A stretch of DNA of 64,000 bases from Laguncularia racemosa (lineage: Eukaryota; Streptophyta; Magnoliopsida; Myrtales; Combretaceae), in the NCBI GenBank assembly GCA_037954665.1, contig JBBMOL010000009.1, forward strand, positions 1,798,001-1,862,000. Reading direction: 5' to 3'. Position 1 is the stretch's first letter. Every line of letters begins with the position of its first letter. A model generated the notes under the pieces. The model worked only from the letters and a program-made list of their open reading frames with translations, made no database searches and was not told the DNA's origin. Shown in pieces: positions 37,201 through 48,103 of this stretch. The translations under genes and the position numbers were made by a program.

Positions 37201-38060
37201 GATGAGTTTGGTCACCAAGGTAGGTATAGAGAAGTCCTCTAGGCAACTATAGAGGAGCAATTATGGTTGTAGGTGTCGAGGCGACCATGACCACAACCTT
37301 GACGCTTGGTATTAGGAGAGGTGACCTAAATGTGAAGAGTTGTAGGCACTAATATAGCATCATTGGTATCAATGTTTGAGCCATTGTTTTTAATTAAGCA
37401 GCTTGGTACAAATTTGTTCAAATGTAAGAGAAATAAGGGAATAAGTGGGAGTGGTGATGAAAGCATCATATCCGCATGAAACATCATAAAAAGCACAGGT
37501 AATGAGGTTGGCTAAGTTAAGAGGTTTGTTAATGTAGGCAAGTTGATCAGCAATAGATTTTAGTTCATAGAGATAGTGGGAAACAGATGTGTTGTTTAAG
37601 TGAAGAGATAAGAGCCATTGTTTTAATTTCATCTCCTCAGTTAGGAAATTTTCAAGGGATCATTGGCAAAGAGAATTCCAAATATCTTAGGAGGCTAAGA
37701 TATCTTGCATCTCCATGAGTACATCTTTGGAGATCATGGCAAGAAGTGATTAGGTATATTTAGGAATCGGTATAAGTAGAGCACTAGTAAAATGGAGGAT
37801 ATCACCACATGGTGTAATGATCATACCATCAACGAATTTATATAACTCTATAGAGATTAGAAATGATGTCATCAAATATGACCATAATAGATAATCGTCT
37901 ACATTGAGTTTGATGGTAACTATAATAGAAACATTATCAAGGGTGATAGTAGGTAAAGAGAATGAATGAATGGTGTTAATATACTATGTAGAATTGGGGA
38001 CTTAAGATCTAGACTGAGAACTCAAGAGGGAGCTAAAATTAGTTTAATTGTGTTTTTCTT
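34299..38060 (-). mobile_element. Decayed Ty1/copia element E (minus strand)
   Basis: From right to left on the minus strand: gag with 'TIKLNVDDYLLWSYLMTSFL' (about 37920-37860) and 'NNTSVSHYLYELKSIADQLA' (about 37590-37530); the integrase C-terminal block 'FIRYSTLHKGYCCLYLAIGH' (about 35995-35940); and RT 'EFDSLIKNKIWILIPPH' (about 34895-34845), 'LHDLKDS' near 34485 and the YVDD motif at about 34350. RT stops abruptly at about 34300, so the 3' half is lost. Stops and frameshifts are frequent. A MITE (34936-35487) sits in the RT N-terminus. The gag differs from copia C, B and D, so it is a separate lineage. Confidence 0.75.
34936..35487. mobile_element. hAT-like MITE, 552 bp, inside copia E
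   Basis: The left end TAGGGTTGGG and the inverted right end TAGTGGTGGGT form short inverted repeats. Flanking octamers GTGTATGG (34928-34935) and GTTCATGG (35488-35495) match at six of eight positions, consistent with an aged 8-bp hAT-type duplication. The interior is AT-rich with repeated AATTGAATTGAA and ATCGAACC-type stretches and no ORF. Confidence 0.6.
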
Positions 38061-38590
38061 AAAATTAACAACTTTTTACACAAACTAATGAAGAAATTAA
38101 ATAAATAACAATGATTGAATGAATAAAATGCTAGAAAGAGAGAGAGAGAGAGTTAGGGCAGAGAAGATCAAGTCAGATTCAATATGAAGTTTGGACTACC
38201 CCTTACTCTTCATTATCTCACAATGCCTCTAACTGATGACTTCACACTACTTTTATTCAACAACTCAATCAATGGCTGAGTATAAAACGATCATTTTAGA
38301 CTCTCAATCACAAGTGTAGCATACTCTCTTAAGAAAATTACAAATGAAATACACTTACACTACACTAAGGTTTTAAATTATGACCAAGAGACAAGAGGAT
38401 TGATGAAAAGAGGACAAGTAATAATATTACAAATAAGGCTCAAAATCTTGTCTTTAATCTACCCTTGAAATGATATGTAAAGCCCTTCAATTGATTGTGG
38501 ACATTACTCTCTTCATCTTTACATTAAATGCTCTATAATGGCTATAAGTTACACAAAAGGTTTGGACCTTTTGCAATGCTTTGTACTTTT
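38061..38590. repeat. LTR-like or leader sequence between copia E and copia F
   Basis: Lies just upstream (minus-strand sense) of the copia E gag and ends where the copia F RT begins abruptly. It holds a (GA)n run at about 38136-38152. It could be the 5' LTR and leader of E, but no second copy or primer site was found to prove it. Confidence 0.3.
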
Positions 38591-38841
38591 TGTACTCCCT
38601 TGAAGCTTTACTAGTAATGATGATATAGTCCAAATACATAATGAGTATTGTTTTTAAGCCATCCTTACCCTCTTTAATAAATAAAGTATTTTTAGCTTGA
38701 CTCTAATGATATCTTAATTGAAGTAATGTTTTACCAAATTTCTTAAACCAAGCTCGAGCAGATTACTTCATCCCATATAAGGACTTCTTCAATTTACACA
38801 CTCTTCCTTGATTATTTTCAGCCTCAAATCCTGTTGGGAAT

Positions 38842-39050
38842 TTCATGTAGATCCTCATTCAACTCTTCATTAAGAAAAGCATTCTTCATATCTAGTTGGT
38901 GAAGTGACCAATCTAAATTACTTGTCAATGATAATATAACTATTTCATGTAAATTTCCTCATTCAACTCTCCATTAAGAAAAGCATTCTTCACATCTAGT
39001 TGGTGAAGTGACCAATCTAAATTACTTGTCAATGATAATATAACTTAGAT
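38842..39050. repeat. Tandem duplication, 104 bp x 2
   Basis: The segment from TTTCATGTAGATCCTCATTC is repeated 104 bp later with few changes. Both copies contain the RT motif region on the minus strand ('LDMKNAFLNEELN' type), so the RT reads it twice. Confidence 0.8.
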
Positions 39051-39968
39051 TGAATTTAACATTGCCACCAAAGCAAAAGTTTCCTCATAATTGAGTTCAT
39101 ATATTTGCATGTAACCTTGGAAACCAAGAGAGCCTTATACCTTTCTACACTTCCACTTGAATTGTACTTCACACTAAATATCTACTTGTTTCCCATTACT
39201 TTCTTGCCACTAGGTAACTCATAAACCTCCTAATTATTATTCTTATATAGGGTATTCATCTCATCAAAGATAGTTTATCTCCACTTCTGATCAAACGTGA
39301 CCTCTTGAATATTTTTAGGTACACTTTCCTCATCCATTCAAGCCACAAATGTTCTAAAGCCTGAAGACAACCAACAGTAAGTCAACTAGTTAGAGAAAGG
39401 TACCTAACACATGTTCTTTTTCCTTTTTGCAAAGTTATAGGCATGTCTGTTTCATCAATCTCCTCTATTAGCTTTTTTAAGTGATTAGTACTTGACCTAT
39501 TTTGAACTTCCTCCAAATTGTTTTGGACGTCCTAATTTTGCTCATTTTCACTTCCAATATTAGACCGTGTCTTTGAGTTGGATAACTAGCTAGCTAAGGA
39601 AACCTTAGACCTTTTTGTGTACACTTACATTTCTAGAACAATTTGTGGAAGTTCAAACACTAAGGGTGACAAGTCTATGTTTAGGTTTGAAGCTTTTTGA
39701 CTCATTTAACCTGGTATCCACTATAAGAGACTCAACATAAGACTTGATTTGTTGTTGTGCTTGGAACAAATGATAAACAGATGCTCTCTTGTGGATTCTT
39801 AATTCCTTCGTTACTATTTGGACTACAATATGATTCACATTCAAAGAATATAACATCAAATGTGACAATCACCTGTTTGATTGCTAGATTATAGCATTCG
39901 TATCCCTTTTGAAATGGAGCATATCCAATAAAGATACATTTGCGGGCCTTTCCTTTAGTTTGTGTTTG

Positions 39969-40014
39969 TTCGGAGAATGATTTGGAACATGTTCGGAGAA
40001 TGATTTGGAACATG
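39969..40014. repeat. Tandem duplication, 23 bp x 2
   Basis: TTCGGAGAATGATTTGGAAC plus ATG occurs twice in a row. The unit length is not divisible by three, so it shifts the integrase frame. Confidence 0.85.
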
Positions 40015-42600
40015 TACAATGCATCCAAACACCTTAGGTGGCGAGGAATTAAACAATCATATATGAGGAAAGAAACTACGTAAAACACCAATGGGTATAT
40101 AAAATTCGAGGATCTTAGAAGACATTCTATTAATAAGATATGTTGCAATAAGAACAACTTCCCCCAATAGTAGTTAGGGACAAAAGTAGCTAGTATCATA
40201 GATCTAGATGTTTCAAGTAAGTGTCAATTCTTTCTTTTAGATACTTAATTTTATTATGGAATATAAGCACATAAACTTTGATGGACTATCCCATTTCAAC
40301 TAAAATAATTTACAAACTATTTAGAAAACTACTTCCTACCATTATTAATTCAAAGAATTTGAATCTATGTTTGGAAAAAGTTCAACACAAACTTGTGGAA
40401 CTGTTCAAAGACAGAGTATGCGTCAGATTTATCTTGCAAGAGGTAAACCCACACATTTAAGAACGATCATCAATGAAGGTAATAAACCATTTATACCCAA
40501 AGAGAGATGGGATTCTAGATGCCCCCAAATATCACTATGAACTAAATGAAATGGTTTGAACAGTTTATACTATTGAGCATGATAGGAATTTTTTATAAAC
40601 TTGGCAACCACATAATGTTTACATTTGAAGTCACTAACATTTTTATTAGCAAGCAAAGTTGGATTCAACTGATTCGTGTAGACAAAACTAGGATGACCAA
40701 GTCTCTAATGCCAAAACATAGCATCAACATTACTACTAATAGACAAAAAAGACCTAGACTCAAGTTGACTCTTTGTTCCAATGAGGCAATATAGTCTATT
40801 GCATTCCTCATCATTGTCAATTGTCCTCTCCAAAGGTTGGTCCTGAAAAATACAATGAGAGGAAGTAAATAAAACTTTGCATTTCATCTCCTTGGTTAAT
40901 CTACTAATGGAGAGCAGATTGTACTTCAAGTCAGGTACTAACGTCTCATTCAGATTTAAATCCCTTAATTGAACCAAGTCTGTCTATTATCCAACAATTG
41001 CTAGCACTATCATAATAGGTTAAGGCAGTACCTTTCTGTGCATGGGCTGTAGCAACATATGGGGTCACCTCATTGAGTTTGTCTTTCTCACTACTACTAA
41101 CCCGAGAACCACTCAATATCTGCTAGATTAGTGATATTTGATCGGATATAAGACTCATACCAGAGGTCGGATGCTCTTGGATATTGGCATCAACAATTGG
41201 AGCTACTTTTGGATGACTTTTTTAGTTGCCTTGATTTAAAGTATTTCGGCTTCCCATGTAAATTCCAACAGACTTCACGAATATGGTTTGGTTTTTTACA
41301 GAAGTCAGATTAAACATTCTCCTTGGTTTGTTCACGTGCAGGGTCTCGCTTAGTGATTAGGGATAAACTAGAAGGAGCTGAGTCAATGGAGGTTGATGAT
41401 AACATAACTTGCCTTCCAACTTTCTTCCTGCCGAACCTCAGCAAAAGCTTTTTTCAAACTGGGAAATGGCTTTTGTCCAATCAACCTTCCACGTACTTCA
41501 TCAAGCTCCGAGTTCAATCCCTGCAAAAAATCAAACACACAATCCTTCTCCAGAATCTTATTAAATTTTACACTATCCTCAGTGCATGACCATTCTACAT
41601 CATAGAATAAGCCCATCTCTTGCCATAACTCCACCCACAGGTTATAGTATTCAGTCACAATCATGTTACCTTGGATTGTGAGATGAAGTATTGATCGAAT
41701 TTCAAAACTTTGAGACGCATTCTTCAAATCAAAGTAGATCTTTGGAACCGTATCCGAAATTTCCTTGACGGCATTGCATAAGAGATACATGCGACTAATC
41801 TTTGATTCCATAGAATTGATTAGCCATGCCATTACCAATGAATTCTCAACCTCCCACGTATTATAATTGGCTAACTCTATTGAAGTAGCAGGAGGGATTC
41901 CAAGGGGTGGGAATTGCGGGGCGGGCAAAAAAAATTTGACCCGCAGAGGTGCGGGCCATTTTGGCCCGCAACCGCTTGACCCGCGGGGCGGGGCGGGCAA
42001 TCCCGCAGGCGGCGGGCCAACCCGCCGGAAAACGCGGTCTGCAAGCTGCCCCTGGACTGCTGCACTATGGACGACACAACCCTAGACTGCTGGACATGAT
42101 GAGGACGACATGACGAGCTGCCCTGTCCTACACCACCGCCATCGACTGGTGCTGAGCTGAAATGACCGGTTGAAATTAAGCCAGACCGCACGGACACGGT
42201 GCGCACCTCCTTCTCCAGTTCTCCTTTGCAGAAGTCAAACACACACACACCAGAACACACTCCGCAGCCCAGTCGCACCGTTCGTGCACCACAACATTTC
42301 GGAGAAGTTAAGCACAGCCAGTCACAGTCACAGCTCGCAGTCGCACTGTCGTCCATCCATGCACCTTGTCTGTAGTCCGCACGCAGCTGGCAACAGCCCA
42401 CACGGCCGTGTGTACAAGTTCCACCGCAGTTGGCAGCAGCCCACCCCACCATCCGTGCACCCCCTGTACTTCGTAACTGGACGTCGCGCCACCACCATCG
42501 GCCGCCTGTTAGACGTCGTTAATTAAGGTAAAACAATTCTCTATTATTGTCCTCTACTGTATTGTGGCTGGTGGTTTGGCCGTGTGGTGTGGTGGTCGTG

Positions 42601-42923
42601 TGGTGTGTGGGCCGTGTGGGGTGGGGGTGAGTGACGCCGGTGGTGGTGAGGCTTGGTGAATGGAGAATGGAGATTGGAGAGTAGGGTGGTGGTGGTGGCC
42701 GTGTGGTGTGTGGGCCGTGTGGGGTGGGGGTGAGTGACACCGATGGTGGTGGAGGCTTGGTGAATGGAGATTGGAGAGTAGGGTGGTGGTGGTGGCCGTG
42801 TGGTGTGTGGGCCGTGTGGGGTGGGGTGGGGGTCAGTGACGCCGGTGGTGGTGAGTGACACCGGTGGTGGTGGAGGCTTGGTGAATGGAGAATGGAGATT
42901 GGAGAGTGGGGTGGTGGTGGTGG
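42601..42923. repeat. Minisatellite, about 100 bp x 3, in the hAT 5' region
   Basis: The unit beginning TGGTGTGTGGGCCGTGTGGG recurs at 42601, 42704 and 42801, with GGTGGTGG and TTGGTGAATGGAGA-type segments. It is strongly G-rich on the + strand. It lies in the probable 5' intron of the transposase. Confidence 0.85.
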
Positions 42924-42983
42924 CTATATTTAATTATTTACATATATTTAACTATTACTAATAACATTTTTTATAATTACAGA

Positions 42984-45297
42984 ATGGATCCTTTAAATAA
43001 TGAGGCTGCAATGGAACCTATTAATGTAGATCATGTGTCTGAAGTTGGTGGGCATAACGACAATCTACAACCAGGATCTTCTCAATCTGAAGAACATGCA
43101 GGTAAGAAGGCTCGAGTAGGTAGCTCTTCTTCTCAAGTTTGGGAATTATTTACAAAAATTGGTATTGGGAAAGATGGTAAAAATAGGGCTAAGTGTAAAG
43201 CATGTGGGAAGGAATATGTTATTGGAACACATTCACATGGAACTTCATCTTTACGTCGACATATAGAGAAGTGTCGTTTGAGTCAAATTCCTAGATATCA
43301 TGATGTTGGTGATATGATAATTGATCATGCTGGGAAGTTAAGATCAAGAAAACCTGATCCTAAATTTGCTCGTGAGGTCATGGCTATGGCTATTATTGAG
43401 CATGATCTACCATTTTCATTTGTTGAGTATAGAAGGATTACACAGTTTATAAGGCTATATAATCCTGATTATAAGCCAATTAGTAGAAAAACTGCTACAT
43501 CAGATGTTTGGAATTTATATTTGACTCAAAAGGAGAATTTGAAACAAATTTTGCAAAAAAATCCAGAGAGAATATGCTTGACTTCTGATGTATGGATTGC
43601 TTCTACTAGTGAGGGATATATTTGTTTGACTGCACATTATATGGATGCCAATTGGAAATTAAATAATAAAATTCTTGCTTTTTCTAAAATGCCCCCTCCT
43701 CACTCAGGATTTGAGTTGTCGAAAAAAGTATTTGAATTTTTGAAAGATTGGGGCATAGATAAGAAGATATTCTCCCTTACATTGGATAATGCATCTGCAA
43801 ATGATTGTATGTAAGATTTTCTAAAAGAGCAATTGAACTTACAACATAGTTTATTATGTGGTGGTGAGTTTTTTCATATTAGATGTTATGCTCATATTAT
43901 TCACTTGATCGTTAAAGAAGGATTAGATATAAGTAGTGAAGCATTGCACAAAGTAAGGGAAAGTGTGAAGTATGTGAAGGGTTCTGAGAGTAGAATGAAA
44001 CACTTTTTGGAGTGTGTTGAACAGGTTGGCAACATTGATACGAATATCAGTTTGCGCTTGGATGTAACTACTAGATGGAATTCCACTTATCTTATGCTTG
44101 ATAGCGCACTCAGGTATCGACGTGCTTTTTCTTGCTTTCAATTGAATAATCGTCATTATAAATACTGTCCAACCATTAATGAGTGGGAAAGAGCAGAAAA
44201 GATATGCAAGTTTTTGAGCCCGTTTCATAGTATCACCAATTTGATGTCGGGATCATCATATCCAACATCAAACCACTATTTTTTGCAAATATGGAGGATT
44301 GAATGTTTGCTGAATGAAAATTTAAATAGTGAAGATCATGTCATAAGGAAGATGTCCATTAGAATGAAACAGAAGTTCGATAAGTATTGGAGTGATTATA
44401 GTGTTATCCTTGCACTTGGAGCAATCTTTGATCCTCGAATGAAATTTGATTTTTTGAACTTCTGTTTTAATAAACTTGATCCCCTCACTTGTGAAGAGAA
44501 GATGGCTCATATAAAAAGCAAGTTATATAAACTTTATGGAGAATATGAGAAGAGCAAAACAGATCACATATCTAGAAGTAGAAACAATCAGTTTGGATCA
44601 TCTCCTCAAACACAAGACATATCTGGAGGTAGCAGCAGTAAGGGAGCAGCAACACATAGAGCTAGAAAGGGCTTGGAGATTGATTTTGCTACATTAGTGG
44701 TAAGTTTAATAATTATTTATTTTTCAATTATTTTTGTTGTAATATATATTAATATGTAAATAGTTTTTTCTTAATAATGTAGGAATTCCGATACCGTTAA
44801 GTAGAAGTACAAAGTTCTGGTAAATCTTCTTTGGATATTTATCTAGATGAGCCAGTAATGGATATGGACTTCTACTCAGAATTGGATGTGTTACAACATT
44901 GGAAGAGTTAAAACCAGAGATATCCTGATTTATCTATCATGGCCTCCGATGTGCTTAGCATTTCAATTACTACTGTAGCGTCGGAGTCAGCTTTCAATAT
45001 CGGCGCTCGTGTACTTAATAAGTATCGCGGTTCTATGCTTCCAGCCAATGTAGAAGCTCTCATTTGTACACGAAATTAGTTACAAGGATTTGCATGTGAA
45101 GGTAATTTTTTTTTTTGTTCTATTCCTAATATTTTCTTTTAACGTATTGTTCCTAATATAATATATTCCTAATTATATGTATAATCTCATAAATTGTAGA
45201 TCAAGAAGAAGACAATGGAAGTGTGGGTGGGAGTGCGACTACTTCATCGAAAGGGGACTTCAATTTAGTTATTGATGATTATGATAGTGATGACTGA
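42984..45297 (+). pseudogene. hAT transposase, nearly full length with in-frame stops
   Basis: The likely start is ATG 42984, after a 5' intron ending ...AATTACAG. A BED zinc finger occupies about residues 50-98 (C71, C74, H93, C97). An RNase-H-like catalytic domain follows, with 'LTSDVWIA', 'TLDNASAND' and 'TRWNSTY'. The C-terminal hAT dimerisation block 'YPDLSIMASDVLSISITTVA' and 'SESAFNIGARVLNKYR' lies at 44930-45040. Introns are likely at about 44699-44782 and about 45101-45199. Frame ends are TAA 43812-43814, further stops near 44800, 44909 and 45078, and a natural stop at 45295-45297. The last internal stop looks like TGG changed to TAG. The enzyme excised and inserted the element but is now dead. 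Confidence 0.87.
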
Positions 45298-45765
45298 TAT
45301 GATGATTGATTTATATATGTAATTTTATCTGCTTCATTATTGTATTTGTTTTCCTATGTAATTAGTAAAAACTGAAAAGTACTTTATCATAATTGCTTGA
45401 TTATTGTTTTAGGTTATTTTTTTTTTATCGTATGAGAATGGGATTTAAGAGTAAGTACGTATAAATCGAAGTTGTATAAGGAAAGTGAATGGAAAAATTG
45501 AGCAATATGTAATATAAATTATATTTGCAAAGCAAATAAAGGTTTATCTAAAGAAAAATAAAAAATTTTACTTAACATGTTATAATTTTAATTATTTACA
45601 CTACAGAAAAAAAAAATTATGGATCATCGCAGGCCAGCTCGCATTGGCCCGCAGGGCGGGGCGGGCCGACTTTTCTGACCCGCCAGCCTTGCGGACCACT
45701 GTAGGCCAGCCCACGACGACTCGCGGGCCGGCCCATTCTGCCCACATTACCGGCCCTAGATTCCG

Positions 45766-46041
45766 GTTAGATAACTCAGCTTTCGTCATCCTCAGATAAA
45801 AAGTTTAACCGACCGATATCACTCACGAAAATTTCCTCCATTTGTGTTGCGTAATCTGAAGTGATTGTTCGCCCATAGCGGCAACCGGTTTAGGCAATGT
45901 TGAGGTAAAGCTTATGAGATCGGAATCTTTCAAGCTTCTGAACTGGAGTTTATTCTCGGGTGTTTTAGTAGGGTTTTATGAGGCTTCACTCATTTTTTGT
46001 TTAGTGATATTAGTTGATGGGATCGACTCGCTCTGACATCA
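45766..46041 (-). pseudogene. copia F leader and gag N-terminus (right of the hAT)
   Basis: On the minus strand the degenerate primer site TGATGTCAGAGC (46041-46030) is followed by a leader. Gag sequence 'ITQHK', then 'GGNFRE.YRSVKLFI' and 'LSYLTG', then reaches the hAT insertion point. A frameshift and a Trp-to-stop change are visible. Confidence 0.65.
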
Positions 46042-46262
46042 TCTAGAAATTTTATAACGGAATTCTTCAATTTCATTCAAATGTGATAGACCAATATATA
46101 TACATAGATACACGACCAAAGGGAAAGATAACCAGATAAATGCAAATCTGGATATTCTGATAACAACCATATCTTCTAGTTCCAATAAACCAGCTACCTC
46201 ATCTGCTACAACCAGAAAAGGATTTAGATAACAACAGAAAGCAAAAAAAGGGAAAACTAACA
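46042..46262 (-). repeat. 5' LTR of copia F
   Basis: On the minus strand it begins TGTTAGTTTTCCC (46262) and ends just before the primer site at 46042, about 221 bp. The terminal CA appears mutated to GA. No second LTR is present. Confidence 0.6.
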
Positions 46263-46922
46263 ATACCAGGAAAAAAAAAAAAATGAGAGAGAACTACGAC
46301 TTCCTACAGACTACTACTTCCTTAACATAACATTCTTTTATAATTACAAATGCAGTCCAAATCAAAAAATAACATATCATGAATTGATATGACATTAGAG
46401 AACATAATTCCTAAAAAATAAGAGAGCTATATCTCTTTTGGCTACAAAAGGAAAACTATCATTACGGCCCTTAAATTTAGCAAAATCAATGTAAAAAATT
46501 AGCAGAATATCTTGCCTAAAGTATCGAAAGAAAGTCTCATTACATTGACAGTGCGTGCACAAGTGTGCATGCATGTGTTAACCATTCACTTGGAAATAAT
46601 AAATTGACCAGCAAAAGTTCAAGACACAGGAGCAGCAGAGTCTTGATAATCATGCCCCTGGTTCTACCATAATAGTTCATGTCCTTGCAGTGCTTAAACA
46701 TTATATCTCACAATGTTCTAATCAAACTGAAGTGTTTTTTTGTTGACCAGTACACAAATTATGACATAGGCGTTTCCACTATACATGCGTTGTAGCTACT
46801 CTAAGAAAAAAGGAGCTGCTTCATATACCAGGCATCCCTACTTAGCAGACACTCACAATTAAAATTGAGAACGAAAGAAGTTTAACAGTAGGCATGAAGA
46901 CAAATCCAACATGTTTGAGCAA

Positions 46923-46970
46923 TCAAGGAAAAACCATAGTTCTGCCCTTGCCCCGAAGGAATTCCTCAAT
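46923..46970 (-). pseudogene. Candidate last exon, possible shikimate-kinase-like
   Basis: On the minus strand, TTTTTTTTACAG is followed by an open 16-codon stretch, IEEFLRGKGRTMVFP and a TGA stop at 46925-46923. It resembles the C-terminal tail of plant shikimate kinases ('..QIE.FL..'), but 15 residues prove little. Taken together with the candidate exon at 47390-47491, it may be a relic of such a gene. Confidence 0.25.
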
Positions 46971-47389
46971 CTGTAAAAAAAACCAGCCAATAAACAATTC
47001 CACCATCAAGTTTAAATTGTTCCCGCTCAATCAACTTTACTTCTTTAGTAACTAGAAGGAGTATGATTGGAAAAATAAAGTAGGTAGTTCAGTGGGAAAC
47101 ATTTTGAACATGTATTTCATCAGAAAATATCATAACAATTGTAGTTCAGCATTCCTTTCATGTGATTGGGAGGAAAGCTTGATACCAACATATATAAAGT
47201 CAGTTGAAGATGGATTACTTGTACATTGCTATAGCAGTAAGTAATATCCACAAGACAAAGGCTTTAGCAAGATCTGAAAATTAAGTTTTCAGGAAAGAGT
47301 TGTACTAATTATCAATCATAGCAGATGCAGTAATTTATCCATAAGAATCCAGGTCAGAAGAATTTATAATACCTTCATAAAAAGGTTAC

Positions 47390-47491
47390 CAGATTCAAGA
47401 TGCAGTGTAGACCAAGATTAATGCTCAAACAAGACTGCCATCTCCTTGCAAACCCATCCAAGGGTGCATCCAAAAAGACAGTAACTCCATG
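47390..47491 (-). pseudogene. Candidate internal exon, possible shikimate-kinase-like
   Basis: Open for 34 codons between an acceptor TTTTTGTGCAG and a donor GTAACC (minus strand). It starts HGVTVFLDAPLDGFARR, which resembles the 'GI.VWLD.PLE.LA.R' stretch of shikimate kinases. The rest of the exon does not match that family, and no P-loop exon was found upstream, so it would be a decayed or truncated gene at best. Confidence 0.25.
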
Positions 47492-48103
47492 CTGCACAAA
47501 AACCTTTTAATGATGCAAATCCTTTGTATAGATGAAATGACCATAAACATGAGACCTAGCAGAGGAATTTAAACATCATCCACATTTCTAAAGGACTGCA
47601 TCTAACCTGTTAAGAAGACTATAAGAAATAAATGACAACACGGCAGTCCAAGCAGTTCTATCCAAATTAAAGAAAGATTCATCCAAGTTAATATTAGACA
47701 CACCTTGCAATCTCAGAAGAGATTCTTGCCACACTGCTTAAAGGTCTGATTCACGGACATCCACCCCTGCGCCACACATTTATTGTCCAGAGAGAGAGAG
47801 GAAGAAGTGGAAGAAATACCATGGTTAGTGAACATGTGATGTATAATATCTTTCCAGTAAAAGTTAAAAGGAACTTCCTTCATGTTGGCTGGAGCAGGGC
47901 AAAGCAAAGTGAATGAGGGTAGGAACCTCGACCACAGAGAAAGTGTTTGTGTGTGTGTACATTTATATTGTAGGATCGTGGTATTTTATTCTACCTCTCT
48001 TTATCTGTCTCTCTCATGATTGAACTTTTGAGATAGCTTATCTTGTTTAACCTGTTTAATTACTAATGAAACACTGAAAAATTGAAATAGTCTCCTTGAT
48101 CTC

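Larger units (their letters stand above)
38591..41895 (-). pseudogene. copia F gag-pol (left of the hAT insertion)
   Basis: Gag (41895-41383) carries 'NTWEVENSLVMAWLINSM' and 'SELDEVRGRLIGQKPFPSL'. The zinc knuckle C.FCKKPNHIREVCW lies at about 41310-41250. The pre-integrase block 'LVPDLKYNLLSISRL' lies near 40940-40890, integrase sequence from about 40480 to 39740 ('FIGYAPFQKGYECYNLA' about 39945-39890), and RT from about 39290 to 38600 ('SLYGMK', 'ARAWFKKFG'). The active-site box reads YLDY near 38620 instead of the usual YVDD. A 104-bp tandem duplication (38842-39050) and a 23-bp one (39969-40014) lie inside the coding region. Confidence 0.75.
41903..45757 (+). mobile_element. hAT DNA transposon, 3.86 kb, inserted in copia F gag
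   Basis: The left end AGGGGTGGGAATTG pairs with the inverted right end AGGGCCGGTAATG. Flanking octamers GGATTCCA (41895-41902) and AGATTCCG (45758-45765) match at six of eight bases, as expected for an aged 8-bp duplication. Both ends are packed with GCGGGCC/GGCCCGC and GACCCGC motifs (41917-42025, 45644-45740). These make GC islands in an AT-rich region and look like subterminal transposase-binding repeats. The transposase gene lies between them on the + strand. Confidence 0.88.
38591..46262 (-). mobile_element. Ty1/copia element F (minus strand), split by a hAT transposon
   Basis: From right to left: 5' LTR 46042-46262, a degenerate primer site at 46041-46030, gag beginning near 45880 and interrupted at about 45758-41902 by a hAT element, then gag, zinc knuckle, protease, integrase and RT down to 38591. 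There the RT ends at its active-site region, and RNase H and the 3' LTR are missing. Gag resumes in register on both sides of the hAT: 'RSVKLFI' and 'YLTG' to the right of it, 'IPPATSIELANYN' to the left. This shows the hAT came second. Frame breaks are common. Confidence 0.8.
46263..48103. other. Intergenic, with possible relic exons
   Basis: AT-rich sequence between copia F and the PPR gene. Apart from the two candidate minus-strand exons listed separately, no gene was recognised. The part next to 48104 should hold the PPR gene's 3' UTR. A (TG)n run is present at about 47945-47960. Confidence 0.5.

Noticed and set aside
41877..42526. Cys/Gly/Ala-rich open frames on both strands near the hAT left end
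   Set aside because: The high GC content of the transposon end leaves few stop codons. No family resemblance, and one frame is simply fused to copia gag.
42519..42861. Minus-strand frames rich in His, Pro and Thr
   Set aside because: They are translations of the G-rich minisatellite within the hAT element, with no conserved domain.
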